This document shows, piece by piece, positions 9,671 through 21,209 of a stretch of 64,000 bases of DNA. The translations under genes and the position numbers were made by a program. Where the stretch lies: assembly GCA_963971575.1 (NCBI GenBank), contig OZ020611.1, forward strand, positions 52,523,466 through 52,587,465, written 5' to 3'. The notes under the pieces are model-generated. The model had not been told where the DNA came from. It ran no database searches and worked only from the letters and a program-made list of their open reading frames with translations. Source of the stretch: Liopterus haemorrhoidalis. Taxonomy: Eukaryota; Arthropoda; Insecta; Coleoptera; Dytiscidae. The first letter of the stretch is position 1; each line of letters starts with the position of its first letter.

Positions 9671-11857
9671 TTGACAAGAATAAATTATAAACAACTTAAT
9701 TGCAATTTGCAAGAAATTAATTGGCCCCAACTATTTGAAAAAGACATTGATAGAACTATCGAAAACTTTTCTGAAACAATAGTCACAAATAAAAAATCTT
9801 GCACTTATAAAATAATTAGTAAAATAAATAAAAAAAGACAACCATGGATAACCCAAGGTATTATTAAATCGATGAATATAAGAGATAGTTTATTTAAAGA
9901 ACATCGGCGTTCCCCCGACAATAATAGAATAAAACTATGCTATTTAAAGTATAAAAATAATATAATCAATCTTATAAAATTAACAAAATTAAACTATTAT
10001 AAAGAAAAAATCAGTAAAAATTTAAATAACCCTAATAAACTATGGAAATTTGCCTATGAATCTGTAAACAAGAAAAGTAAATCGGAATCTAACATAACCA
10101 ATATTAAAATAGAAGAAAATAACATAAAATGTAAAAAGACTATCACAAATGAATTTAATAAATATTTTATCAATGTCAGTGAAACACTTTCGTCCAAAAT
10201 TAATAAAGATAAAAATAGCCAAACAGAAATGTTAAAGACAATTAAAAGGAACAATTCCACATTTTTCCTTAATCCGACAGACCCAGCCGAGGTAACAACG
10301 ATGATAAATTTGTTACTAAATCAAAAATCACCTGGCTACGATGGTATTACTTCAGAAACATTAAAGCAAATTGCAGGTACAATATCTACCCCATTGTCAC
10401 ATATATTTAATGATTGCTTGGAGAGTGGATATTTTCCAAACGCTTTCAAAATTGCAATTGTTAAACCAATATATAAATCCGGTTCCCCAGAATTAATACA
10501 AAATTATAGGCCTATATCGCTAATATCAAATTTTGCTAAATTGTTCGAGAAGATTATTAAAAAAAGACTTTTGTCATTTTTAACGAAAAATAATATATTA
10601 TCCAGTAAACAATTTGGATTCGTAGAAAATCACGGAACTGAAGATGCTATCGCGCAGTTGTCTAAATATGTTTATTCTGCGTTGGATGGCTCAATGTCGT
10701 GCTGCGCTCTGTTTCTAGATCTCGCTAAGGCGTTCGACACAGTTCAACACACGCTATTGTTAAAAAAACTGGAAATATATGGTATACGCAGACTACCATT
10801 GAATCTCTTTGAAAATTATTTAAAAAATAGACAACAAAAGGTGATAATAGGGAATGTGAGTAGTGGGGATGAAATTATTAAATGTGGCGTACCCCAGGGA
10901 ACAGTTATTGGGCCAATCCTTTTTCTTATTTATATTAATGATTTACTGAATAATATTAATATCAAAAGTAAATTAATAGCTTATGCTGACGATATGGCCC
11001 TATTTACCGAAGCGCGGAACTGGGAGGAGATCAAATGCGTGGCGGAACATGATCTAAAAGAAATCAAAACCTGGCTCGATCTAAATGTGCTTTCTTTAAA
11101 TTACAACAAAACATATTTTATGCCATTCTCAATCTATAAAAATACGCAACCCGAATTCGATCACATTATATTGCATGAAAATATTTGCTCAATGGACGAT
11201 AATTGCAATTGTAACATTAGAATACATAAAACTATTACCACAAAATATCTCGGACTAATAATAGACAATCACTTTCGGTGGGACGCGCATACAGAAAAAT
11301 TAGACTGTAACTTGAGGAAAACATTTTATTTATTTAAAAAATTAAGAGAATTTTTACCAATAAAAGTTCTCTATCAATTTTATTACGCGCTGGTTCAGTC
11401 GATTGTTTCTTACGGAATAATAGCATGGGGAGGAGCAGCAGAAACTTACTTGAACAAAATTAAAACAAACAAAAAGATAATAATAAAAATAATGCTTAAA
11501 AAAAATGCTCTCTACCGAACGGGTAAACTCTATGAAGAGGCAAATTTAATGGAAGTACCCCAATTATATATTTTGTCAATACTCAGATATATAAAAAAAA
11601 ATTCAACAGATGTTACTAATTTAAATCATACATATAACACAAGAAATAGGTTACAAGCGAATGTAAAAAAGGTATCTAAAACTACCGGACAACGTTGCTT
11701 TTTATATCACATGCCTAAAATATACAATGCTTTTCAAAAATTTATTAATGAGAATACTAAAAATATAACTTTTAACTACAACTACTCCGTCTGGACAAAG
11801 AAATTTTGTAAAAAATTAACTAGAATTGAATTCACTAATATTTTAAATAAGCTATAA
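9671..11857 (+). CDS. LINE reverse transcriptase region (CR1-like), open frame
   Basis: 728 codons without a stop. A linker with PWIT is followed by the RT fingers/palm: NYRPISLIS near residue 278, the FLDLAKAFDTV aspartate near 348, GVPQGTVIGPILF near 405, and the catalytic YADD near 438. The C-terminal thumb/connection region contains YLGLIID and YGIIAWGG. The enzyme makes cDNA at nicked target DNA. The endonuclease upstream is broken, so this is the C-terminal part of a damaged ORF2, not an independent gene; the ATG is incidental. Confidence 0.88.
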   Translation: MTRINYKQLNCNLQEINWPQLFEKDIDRTIENFSETIVTNKKSCTYKIISKINKKRQPWITQGIIKSMNIRDSLFKEHRRSPDNNRIKLCYLKYKNNIINLIKLTKLNYYKEKISKNLNNPNKLWKFAYESVNKKSKSESNITNIKIEENNIKCKKTITNEFNKYFINVSETLSSKINKDKNSQTEMLKTIKRNNSTFFLNPTDPAEVTTMINLLLNQKSPGYDGITSETLKQIAGTISTPLSHIFNDCLESGYFPNAFKIAIVKPIYKSGSPELIQNYRPISLISNFAKLFEKIIKKRLLSFLTKNNILSSKQFGFVENHGTEDAIAQLSKYVYSALDGSMSCCALFLDLAKAFDTVQHTLLLKKLEIYGIRRLPLNLFENYLKNRQQKVIIGNVSSGDEIIKCGVPQGTVIGPILFLIYINDLLNNINIKSKLIAYADDMALFTEARNWEEIKCVAEHDLKEIKTWLDLNVLSLNYNKTYFMPFSIYKNTQPEFDHIILHENICSMDDNCNCNIRIHKTITTKYLGLIIDNHFRWDAHTEKLDCNLRKTFYLFKKLREFLPIKVLYQFYYALVQSIVSYGIIAWGGAAETYLNKIKTNKKIIIKIMLKKNALYRTGKLYEEANLMEVPQLYILSILRYIKKNSTDVTNLNHTYNTRNRLQANVKKVSKTTGQRCFLYHMPKIYNAFQKFINENTKNITFNYNYSVWTKKFCKKLTRIEFTNILNKL

Positions 11858-12947
11858 TTTCAATTAACTATTAAAGAGCAATACATAAAAACAGTTTTAA
11901 AAGTTACTGATACGCCCTTTTAACAATAAAAATTCTATATAAAGCCACACACAGACTGTTACAGTTCTATGTGGCAGTAGCCCTGTACCGACAAGCCACT
12001 GATTCAATAGCATATTAATTTTAAATAGGGCATTAATTGTAAATTTTCTCTAAAATATATGTATATGTAAGTATGTACATGCGAATTTGTTTATATACAT
12101 GTGCGTATGTATGCAAGTGTATACAGGTTTACATGTTATTTATGTGTATATAATTGTGTATAATTATGTTTTTTATTTGTATTGGAAAATTAACTATAAA
12201 TTTCAAATGCTTTGTTTTTTATTCAAATAATTTTGAAGGTTAGTTGTCAACTTGCGTCACTATACGTTACTATGGGTATGCAAATAATTATAACTATATA
12301 GACAGAGAAAGCATATAGTATTGAATATCGATACTTGTAGCAACGAACAGTCCCTTATCAGCAATCCGACTATAATCACTTTTTACCGACCACCAACATA
12401 TATGATGGAGGTATTGTGATCATACCGATTTTAACATTTCGAGATTTCGATGGATCTTCACGAATTGAGGTCCCTACATAACGTTTTGACTATTTATAGC
12501 ATGATGTCTGTCAGTCTGTCTGTCGGTCCGTGTACACGTGCAAAGCAAATTCGGCTAAAAGGATGTTTACGAAACTTCATATTTAAGCTTTTGACATCAG
12601 TGGCACGAGTTGGTCATCTTTTGGTAAAAATCGGTTGACTAGAAATGGGAGTTTACTCCTGTCGATTTTAAGATTTTTGCGAATATTTAACAGAAAAATA
12701 TTTCGGAAAAAATTATTTAACAAAAGTTGCTATAAAAGCAATAACTAACAACTTTGATTTGAGACAGTTTTTGATAAAATGAAACATTTTTGAAAAATTT
12801 GTAGTATCTATTTTACATACTTATATGTAACGTTTCCATGGCCATGATAAATAATATCTAAGAAAATATTAGGCCTAGTTATTTCTACTCTGCTGCTAGA
12901 ATATATTTTATACAAGTACTTTGTGATGGCGGTCGGTCTTGTGGTGG
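11858..12947. other. LINE 3' UTR and non-coding AT-rich sequence
   Basis: The first 300 bases are the probable LINE 3' UTR, with TATG/TGTA-rich slippage at 12,050-12,150. At 12,480-12,650 is a stretch with GTCTGTCAGTCTGTCTGTCG and AAAATCGGTTGA, resembling short words of common insect dispersed repeats. A similar GGGTCTGTCTGTC word occurs at 14,695. No gene is supported. Confidence 0.5.
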
Positions 12948-13049
12948 TCACAGCTGATTTTTAAATTCTTGAATAGAATGATCTTCTGATTTAACATATT
13001 TTAATTTCACACATGGTTCGTCGTCTTCGTTGAAATTAACGTTATTCAT
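12948..13049 (-). CDS. candidate first coding exon of a host gene
   Basis: ATG at 13047-13049 opens 33 acidic/Lys-rich codons (MNNVNFNEDDEPCVKLKY...) ending in TGA 12948-12950. A possible donor CT|GTGACC lies just before that stop, so it may be a first exon continuing to lower coordinates. The composition is protein-like and unlike the transposons around it, and the upstream region contains gene-promoter-like GC-richer sequence. No family is recognised. A chance ORF remains possible. Confidence 0.35.
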   Translation of the reverse strand: MNNVNFNEDDEPCVKLKYVKSEDHSIQEFKNQL

Positions 13050-13479
13050 TATACTCCTCATACAAGAAAAAATTAGATATTTGTAAAATTAGTTTGACAA
13101 AAGCACACTGACGCTAGTGTTGCTGACGTTACTTTGAATATCGTCTATTGGCGCCACTTGTTTTAACAAATTTCCAAATGCCACCAAAATGGACGTTAAT
13201 ATTACTTAATAACAATTTACTTAAATTAAATTTAATGAAAAAGTTTCAAATAAATTGGAGTAGAAGTCGTACTGTGAAACTTTAACTTTTGCAGTTGTAA
13301 AGTACTGAAAAATAATAACTAAATTACCCTAATTTTCAAACTAATACTCCAACCATTTTTAAACTAATAATTATAAATATTGTTATAATATAGAGCAATG
13401 TAAAAAAGCACCAATCTTCATTTAAAATACTTATAATATACAATATATTTAATGAACGTAATACATATTAAAATAAATC
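13050..13479. promoter_or_regulatory. putative intergenic/promoter interval between two host exons
   Basis: 430 bp between a likely gene 3' end (13480, minus) and a candidate first exon (13049, minus). The half near 13,100-13,190 is richer in GC (GGCGCCACTTG, CCACCAAAATGG), and the half near 13,300-13,470 is AT-rich. An ATTAAA lies shortly beyond the stop of the upstream gene. This is inference from layout only. Confidence 0.3.
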
Positions 13480-13727
13480 TCAGGATTCTTCACTGGCAGC
13501 AATAGAAGGTGGTCTCGGAGATGGATTACCTTTCATTGCATTCACAAAATCTAACAATCGTTGAATATTTTGTTTAGTCACATTTTGAGTATTAAATAAA
13601 TCTTCTTTCTTCTCATCTTGAGTTTTGAGACAGACGGTGAGTTCAGCAGCACGTTCTTCAAGCTCAGATAACTCTTCATTCAGTACTTTGTTTTTTTCAA
13701 GCAGTACTTTCCTTTCTTCAGCCTTTT
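13480..13727 (-). CDS. terminal coding exon of an unidentified host coiled-coil protein
   Basis: On the minus strand a polypyrimidine tract ending in AAAAAG is followed from 13727 by an open frame (two bases, then 81 codons and TGA at 13480-13482). The protein is a Glu/Lys/Leu coiled coil (LLEKNKVLNEELSELEER) followed by a hydrophobic LLDFVNAMKG segment and a Pro/Ser-rich tail ending in AASEES. The combination of acceptor, regular heptads and a natural-looking C-terminus supports a real last exon. The protein family is not recognised. Confidence 0.55.
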
Positions 13728-14047
13728 CTTTTTAAAGAAAAAAAAAGAATAATTTATTTTTATATCATTAGATCTAAAGCTACGATCACAAGTTTCACAA
13801 ATTAGGATAAGCTGTTAGAAAGGCAAACAGATTTTGATGAAATAAATTTTAATAACACTAAATAATTGTGTATTTAACAACTTATTTTTCATCAAAATTT
13901 ATTTTATTTTACATTAATAACATTAAAACAGTTAATTACTATTAAGTTTATTAAAAACAGCAGCATATTTACATGATTGCCAACAAAATAAATACGAAAT
14001 AAAAACAAATTAGTTACACAGTACCATGTGTTGAAATATGCTGTATA
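13728..14047. other. AT-rich non-coding interval (possible intron)
   Basis: It begins with the polypyrimidine tract of the exon ending at 13480. Words around 13,835 and 13,890 (TTTTGATGAAATAAAT and CATCAAAATTTATTTTA) are partly inverted. No gene is seen. Confidence 0.4.
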
Positions 14048-14217
14048 TACTTTGTTCAAAATCAAGAAGTAGTAACATGCAATGTTCACGTGATAATTTT
14101 GTCGAACTCTCGTCGTTCTTTGTCTGTTTAGTCGTTAAATTTATGCGAGAGCCAATAGGGTGGTGACATAAATTTTTCATGTGATTTTATTACTATTTCT
14201 TGATTTTGAACAGAGTA
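14048..14217. mobile_element. 170-bp TA-flanked MITE
   Basis: 30-base terminal inverted repeats with two mismatches, beginning TACTTTGTTCAAAATCAAGA on the left and TACTCTGTTCAAAATCAAGA on the right (reverse complement). TA lies at 14046-14047 and 14218-14219. The size and TA target suggest a Tc1/mariner-type non-autonomous element. Confidence 0.85.
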
Positions 14218-14219
14218 TA

Positions 14220-14884
14220 GAAGGCAAAAGCATGTACAATTTTAGTTTCTGCGTGTAAATTTTCAACACATGCTACAGTTGTATATTTAAAACACGCATG
14301 AACTGGATTGAAATATAATAGCGTTGCAAAAGTATACAGCTACTTAGGTATGTGACCTTTTTACCTGATTTTAAAAGACTTTTATTACGTATCAGGAAAT
14401 GCATTAAAATTTTGTACCAGCTTTTAAATATTAAAGTATAAACAACACGATGCTACCGAAACGTTACAGCCATCTATTCTGCGTATAGATGGCAGTGGAT
14501 TAAAAATGAAATTTCAAACTTATTTCAAAATGATATATAACAAAATTTAAAAAAATATTATAATACCCATTGGAAATGAATTAATAATGTAACTAACCAT
14601 GGAGCTATACGAAATAAATAAATAAAAAACAATTCTAGTGTTTTTAGGGTTTTGTAGGTATGACCAATAAAAAATCCTTATAACATCACTCATGGGTCTG
14701 TCTGTCTTTACGGCAGAAACTGTAGCCAAACGGTTCAACATAGAAAATTGAAATTTGACATGCTTATATAACCCTTTGACCCACTAATAGGAAAAATACT
14801 GAGAGTTCAATAAAACACATCCCGAGGTAAATATAAACAAATATGTATTTAATGAAATAATAAATATTTTTTTATAATTTTGCC
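14220..14884. other. AT-rich non-coding sequence
   Basis: No coding signal. At 14,690-14,760 a GGGTCTGTCTGTC word followed by AACGGTTCAACA resembles dispersed-repeat text seen at 12,480-12,650; the relation is weak. Confidence 0.4.
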
Positions 14885-15350
14885 AAAAATATGTGAAAAA
14901 ACTTTTGTCCCACACCCTATCTCCAAGATGGATTGATCTAAAAATTTAAAGAAAATCTCCATAATGTACATTGATGGGAACCGGAAAAATTCAACAGGGA
15001 TTTTTTATCAGATTAATGTTTCGAAAATCGATATTTTTGTGTTAATTTTAAATAATTATTTTTTCAAAATTTGTGTGATATCAAAAGAAAGCTTTCAAGA
15101 CGTAGATTAAGGAACAAAAGGTAGTTTTTTAAAATTCGTTCCTTTTAACACGATTTTAGTAAATAATGTGCTAAAAAAGTTCTTGTCCCGCACCCTTTTA
15201 CTCATAGGGGTTAAACTAAAAATCTAAATAAATTATAGATAATGTACATTGATCTGAGCCGGAAACTTGCGAGAGGAATTTTTTATTAGGTTGCGATTTT
15301 GGAAAATATTGCAATTTTTGTGTTTTGACACAATTTATTATTTTTTTAAT
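14885..15350 (+). repeat. two diverged tandem copies, about 278 bp
   Basis: The block starting near TTTTGTCCCACACCCT (14,903) recurs at TTCTTGTCCCGCACCCT (15,180). Both copies continue with an AATGTACATTGAT word, a GAACCGG/GAGCCGG word and an ATATTTTTGTGTT-like end. The copies are old. Confidence 0.7.
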
Positions 15351-15470
15351 TAATGGCAGAATTATGTCTAATAACTTTATGGACTTTAACAGCTAAGAAT
15401 CGAGTTCATGTGTGTAAGGAGCCTATAAGCGGAGCGCCCACTGTTGTACGCCATGATTCAACCTATTGTT

Positions 15471-16127
15471 ATGTTTTGACAGATTGCTATTTTTATTCCG
15501 TTTGCAATTTTCATTCAAAATCTGTTTCTTTTGTTATATTCACGTTTGTTTTTCTATTTTTTTTTATTTAACTTATATTCAAACTTATATTCATATATAA
15601 CTTATATTCAAACTTAGACCACAAATTTCAAACTCAAGATAAAATTCAGTATTCAGAATAAAATTTATGTTTCAAAATTTTAATGCAAAATTTATATTTT
15701 CACTATATTTTACCATATTATTATAGATCAGACATTTAATGCACTAACGATACGAGCGAACATTTCTTAATTTAAATATCTTTTTCAGATTACCTTGTTA
15801 ATATTTAAAACATAGGTGTTGATTTCCAAAACTATCCATATTCAAATAAAAAAATTGGGAAAGTAGGAAAAAGAGATAACTACTGTTACCTAAATTATTT
15901 ATTTAACATTAAAAAGTTATGGGCGTAGAACCCATAACCTAATGGATTTCGCTTCCAACAATTCAGTGAAACGTGAAGCAGCGATGTGCTTTACGGTAAA
16001 GAATGTTTTTTTTTACATTTTCACGTAAAGTATAGGTAAAGAATGTTAAGAAATGTAAACAATACGTAAAGAATGTAAATAATTCAAAAAGTGAGGTTTG
16101 TTTTTCGTTACTGATTATTCTTAACTG
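15471..16127 (+). repeat. dispersed repeat family, copy 1, with flanking duplication
   Basis: About 655 bp shared in direct orientation with 26,054-26,646, from TTTTGACAG through GTTATGGGCGTA and TAAAGAATG-rich 3' sequence. It is flanked by near-identical words, CCATGATTCAACCTATTGTT (15,451-15,470) and the same word lacking one T (16,128-16,146), which look like a target duplication. Copy 1 carries a short extra segment near 15,715. It is not coding; the element class is unknown. Confidence 0.75.
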
Positions 16128-16954
16128 CCATGATCAACCTATTGTTTGCATTAGTTTAGTTTTTTTTATTTTCAAGGTATCAAAGAGGAATAAATCATTT
16201 ATAGTAATGAAATACTGATAAATCAAATAACACATGGTTAATAGGGAGAAATACGTTAATAAAATTGAAAAACTTAAGCCATTTATCAATATATTTTTTA
16301 TTAATCTAATGAAGACTTAGATACAAAACAAATGCAGAAAAAAACGCTGAGATTTTTTAATTTAACTTTTATTGTGACGATATTTTCAAAAATTAATTCA
16401 ATTTTACTTTAAAAAATTAAGTGGCAGCTCTTAGTACCCAAATAACGAATAAAAATGATTTTGAAGGATTATAGAACAAATATTCCTAGACATCCAGCAT
16501 TATTTTGGCTCCTTACACTTATTAAATACCTACAAAACCCTGAAATGTGTGAAAGTGCACACTTCACATAATTTAAAAAATATATAGTTTCAGTTCTATA
16601 TGTCAGAGAATTTAGCTCATATTTTAGCATATTATTGCAATTTTTCAGCATATTTTGTTTTTTTTTTTTTCCTTCTGTATATTTATATGCATATTTTAGT
16701 GTTTTCATGTTGCATATAATTTGGTCTCTAACTATTTCCTAAATGTAATATTCTATATATATTCATGTATACTGATACTACGTTTTTTATGCATATTTTA
16801 CTATGAATCCAGCTTCAGTATTGTCCAAAAGTATATATATTGATATATTTTTATATCTGACACGAAACAAAATTCACTAGAGGTAAATTGAAGTAACTAT
16901 GGTCCGTTCAAACGTTAGAAGTCAGTACAGGACAAATGGAGTAATTATCTTTCA
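16128..16954. other. AT-rich sequence with clustered GCATATTTT words
   Basis: No gene. Between 16,618 and 16,805 the word GCATATTTTA or a close variant occurs four to five times, which resembles subterminal motif clusters of DNA transposons. The right part is the left flank of the large LINE insertion. Confidence 0.4.
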
Positions 16955-16968
16955 TACTCTTTAATGCG
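16955..16968. repeat. left target-site duplication of the RTE-like LINE
   Basis: TACTCTTTAATGCG, repeated exactly at 24,671-24,684, immediately after the LINE tail. Confidence 0.85.
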
Positions 16969-17814
16969 AATCTTTAATTAGGATGAGTTGAGTTCACCGT
17001 GAGATACAGTCGCATTTATTAGCACCGGCAAATAAACCCGAATTTAACGGGCGTGTCGTGCGTTTATTAATAAACAAATTTTGTAAAAATTTTGAAAATT
17101 AGTGAGTGTTATAAACAAAGTGGCAATTGAACAACTAAAGTGATTCAAACACAGTGCAATAATCTAAAATAAAAGAATTCAGAATTTAAATAGGGCATAA
17201 AAATAAAAATTTCGTTAAAATTGCCGGTGTGACGGTTGGGGAATTTATGTACCGGCCATTTTATTCGTCTTGCCCTACGTTGTGTTTTTAGGATTAGTAA
17301 GTCGGTTCGTTCTTGGAGCGGGAAGCTATGTCTACAAAGAAACGTAGGGACACATTCAACTCAAATAGTTTATTAATGGTTCAGTCATTCAGAAAATAGT
17401 ACAAACGGGTTTATAATGCGTCTGATTGTGATGGCTGTAAGGTAAATTCAGATTAACACATTTATAGTGATAACGTAAATTTCTACTCCAATATTACTAT
17501 CAAATCTATACTTCCAAACTAAGCATGCGGTTCAGATCATGCCATATCCATTGTTAAGCTCACTAGTGCTGTCTAGGATCTTATACCTAGTAATTTGCAA
17601 TCACTAATGTGTTGCTGTATCACCTAACCGCTGCTGAATGCGCATAACGGTGTCTTGGGTGAGATTCGACGGACGGGTCTGCTACCTGCCAATACAGTTT
17701 TGTTGGGTCTGTCAACCCTTCGGTGTGTGTGTGGATTTCTACGGTTGTGAATCGTAGAGAACCGGTCAAGCGTCGCGGGCCCCTACGGTTGTGAGGCGCA
17801 GGGCCCCGGATAAA
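16969..17814 (+). other. 5' unique region of the LINE upstream of the satellite
   Basis: Non-coding. It starts at the target-duplication edge. The last 200 bases are GC-richer and contain CTACGGTTGTGARKCG twice (17,738 and 17,783), a possible local duplication before the array. No ORF is supported. Confidence 0.5.
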
Positions 17815-20409
17815 CCCAATAATTCCAAAGTGTCTGAGAACAGGCGTCGCTAATCCAGCGAGCGATGTTCCAACCTCGAATCCACAGAGAAATTACTTGA
17901 GTTAACGGGTTAAACACGGGCGTCTCGGATACGCGAAACATACGGGCCGCTCACCCAATAATTCCAAAGTGTCTGAGAACAGGCGTCACTAATCCAGCGA
18001 GCGATGTTCCGACCTCGAATCCACAGAGAAATTACTTGCGTTAACGGGTTAAACACGTGCGTCGCGGATACGCGAAACGTACGGGCCGCGCACCCAATAA
18101 TTCCAAAGTGTCTGAGAACAGGCGTCGCTAATCCAGCGAGCGATGTTCCAACCTCTAATCCACAGAGAAATTACTTGAGTTAACGGGTTAAACACGGGCG
18201 TCGCGGATACGCGAAACATACGGGCCGCGCACCCAATAATTCCAAAGTGTCTGAGAACAGGCGTCGCTAATCCAGCGAGCGATGTTCCAACCTCGAATCC
18301 ACAGAGAAATTACTTGAGTTAAGGGGTTAAACACGGGCGCCGCGGATACGCAAAACATACGGACCGCTCACCCAATAATTCCAAAGTGTCTGAGAACAGG
18401 CGTCGCTAATCCAGCGAGCGATGTTCCGACCTCTAATCCACAGAGAAATTACTTGAGTTAACGGGTTAAACACGGGCGTCGCGGATACGCAAAACATACG
18501 GGCCGCTCACCCAATAATTCCAAAGTGTCTGAGAACAGGCGTCGCTAATCCAGCGAGCGATGTTCCAACCTCGAATCCACAGAGAAATTACTTGAGTTAA
18601 CAGGTTAAACACGGGCGTCGTGGATACGTGAAACATACGGGCCGCTCACCCAATAATTCCAAAGTGTCTGAGAACAGGCGTCGCTAATTCAGCGAGCGAT
18701 GTTCCAACCTCGAATCCACAGAGAAATTACTTGAGTTAACGGGTTAAACACGGGAGTCGCGGATACGCGAAACATACGGGCCGCTCTCAATAATTCCAAA
18801 GTGTCTGAGAACAGGCGTCGCTAATCCAGCGAGCGATGTTCCAACCTCGAATCCACAGAGAAATTACTTGAGTTAAGGGGTTAAACACGGGCATCGCGGA
18901 TGCGCGAAACATACGGGCCGCTCACCCAATAATTCCAAAGTGTCTGAGAACAGGCGTCGCTAATCCAGCGAGCGATGTTCCAACCTCTAATCCACAGAGA
19001 AATTACTTGAGTTAACGGGTTAAACACGGGCGTCGCGGATACGCGAAACATACAGGCCGCGCACCCAATAATTCCAAAGTGTCTGAGAACAGGCGTCGCT
19101 AATCCAGCGAACGATGTTCCAACCTCGAATCCACAGAGAAATTACTTGAGTTAAGGGGTTAAACACGGTCGTCGCGGATACGCGAAACATACGGGCCGCT
19201 CACCCAATAATTCCAAAGTGTCTGAGAACAGGCGTCGCTAATCCAGCGAGCGATGTTCCGACCTCGAATCCACAGAGAAATTACTTGAGTTAACGGGTTA
19301 AACACGGGCGTCGCGGATACGCAAAACATACGGGCCGCTCACCCAATAATTCCAAAGTGTCTGAGAACAGGCGTCGCTAATCCAGCGAGCGATGTTCCAA
19401 CCTCGAATCCACAGAGAAATTACTTGAGTTAACGGGTTAAACACGGGCGTCGCGGATACGCTAAACATACGGGCCGCTCACCCAATAATTCCAAAGTGTC
19501 TGAGAACAGGCGTCGCTAATCCAGCGAGCGATGTTCCAACCTCGAATCCACAGAGAAATTACTTGAGTTAACAGGTTAAACACGGGCGTCGCGGATACGC
19601 GAAACATACGGGCCGCTCACCCAATAATTCCAAAGTGTCTGAGAACAGGCGTCGCTAATTCAGCGAGCGATGTTCCAACCTCGAATCCACAGAGAAATTA
19701 CTTGAGTTAACGGGTTAAACACGGGAGTCGCGGATACGCGAAACATACGGGCCGCTCTCAATAATTCCAAAGTGTCTGAGAACAGGCGTCGCTAATCCAG
19801 CGAGCGATGTTCCAACCTCGAATCCACAGAGAAATTACTTGAGTTAAGGGGTTAAACACGGGCGTCGCGGATACGCGAAACATACGGGCCGCTCACCCAA
19901 TAATTCCAAAGTGTCTGAGAACAGGCGTCGCTAATCCAGCGAGCGATGTTCTGACCTCGAATCCACAGAGAAATTACTTGAGTTAACAGGTTAAACACGG
20001 GCGTCGCGGATACGCGAAACATACGGGCCGCTCACCCAATAATTCCAAAGTGTCTGAGAACAGGCGTCGCTAATTCAGCGAGCGATGTTCCAACCTCGAA
20101 TCCACAGAGAAATTACTTGAGTTAACGGGTTAAACACGGGAGTCGCGGATACGCGAAACATACGGGCCGCTCTCAATAATTCCAAAGTGTCTGAGAACAG
20201 GCGTCGCTAATCCAGCGAGCGATGTTCCAACCTCGAATCCACAGAGAAATTACTTGAGTTAACGGGTTAAACACGGGCGTCGCGGATACGCGAAACATAC
20301 GGGCCGCTCACCCAATAATTCCAAAGTGTCTGAGAACAAGCGTCGCTGATTCAGCGAGCGATGTTCCAACCTCGAATCCACAGAGAAATTACTTGAGTTA
20401 ACGGGTTAC
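17815..20409 (+). repeat. 139-bp satellite array, 19 units
   Basis: Units start at 17815, 17954, 18093, 18232, 18371, 18510, 18649, 18786, 18925, 19064, 19203, 19342, 19481, 19620, 19757, 19896, 20035, 20172 and 20311. The spacing is 139 bp, except three 137-bp steps where CACCCAAT becomes CTCTCAAT. Units begin CCCAATAATTCCAAAGTGTC and end with GGATACGCGAAACATACGGG plus CCGCTCA. They are well over 90% alike by eye. The last unit is cut at about 98 bp. GC content is higher than in the surroundings. The spacer-like pattern invites a CRISPR reading, but the units are continuous, with no unique spacers. Confidence 0.97.
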
Positions 20410-21209
20410 GCGAGAGAAGTCAAGATTTTACCTACCAGCAGTTAGTATCTAAAACCAACTGCCCCTCCCGTTCTCAAACTTCAAGATTATATACCCTAAA
20501 CTCTAGACAAAGAACTTGTCTTCTCTCTCTCCAATTTTCATAAAAACCTGTACATAATCCAGATCCCACACATGGTTAACAATTTCCCACGACACAGATC
20601 TATTAATGACTATTTGACACATTTGGGTTGTAACCCTCACAAAAAACGGTTTCTTAGAATTTTATGTTAAACATTAGACATATTAAAATAAATACTAATA
20701 AATATATCAATCAGTGAACAGATGTAAAATGTCACCCTTGCGGTCAATATTTTATGACGCCTACTTATATAGTTTATGTGTGTATCCCTTTTGAAAAAAC
20801 CGACACCCTTGAAATACCGCTCATCTGGTCGTAGGTACTAGCGGTAACTAGGGGTATAAGAAACGCACTTAAGATAATCTGTTTCAGTTAATATTTGGAA
20901 TGCGTAATAAATTATAAAAAAGAAAAGTAAAAAATTAAATGGGGTACAAGTGACTGTACCATCACACCGGTCAGGACAGTGAAGTGATAAGAGTCCGAAC
21001 GGAAACGAGCAGGTCAGAACAAAGATCTATAGGTTACTTCAAAATAAGTGAAATAATAAAACAGTGGCGTGCAGTGAAATTAGTAAATAGTACATCGTAA
21101 ATATTTTCTTACTTAACAGAGAACAGCATTACAGCGATAACGGCCTAATGCAACAGGAAAGAGGAGCAAAAAGAGAAAGAGAGCCAAATACTAGCCCGGA
21201 ATCCGAGAA
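20410..21209 (+). other. LINE leader between satellite and ORF1
   Basis: Non-coding, AT-rich. 20,950-21,200 resembles a LINE 5' UTR immediately before ORF1. No promoter motif can be named. Confidence 0.5.

Larger units (their letters stand above)
6700..12180 (+). mobile_element. CR1-like LINE, near full length, interrupted by a DNA transposon
   Basis: Order: putative 5' UTR, ORF1 (PHD finger, coiled coil, C-terminal nucleic-acid-binding domain), ORF2 endonuclease, reverse transcriptase, and a 3' UTR with TG-rich sequence. Both termini are estimated, since no target duplication could be found. ORF1 has one in-frame stop; the endonuclease carries a 944-bp insertion plus stops or frame breaks; the RT frame is open for 728 codons. 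The element is recent but unable to encode full ORF2. Confidence 0.8.

Noticed and set aside
12450..12638. Plus-strand 62-codon ORF
   Set aside because: Lies in dispersed-repeat-like text with GTCTGTC words; not protein-like.
17815..20409. CRISPR-like array of regular repeats
   Set aside because: Units are contiguous 139-bp copies with no unique spacers and no cas genes, in a eukaryotic context.
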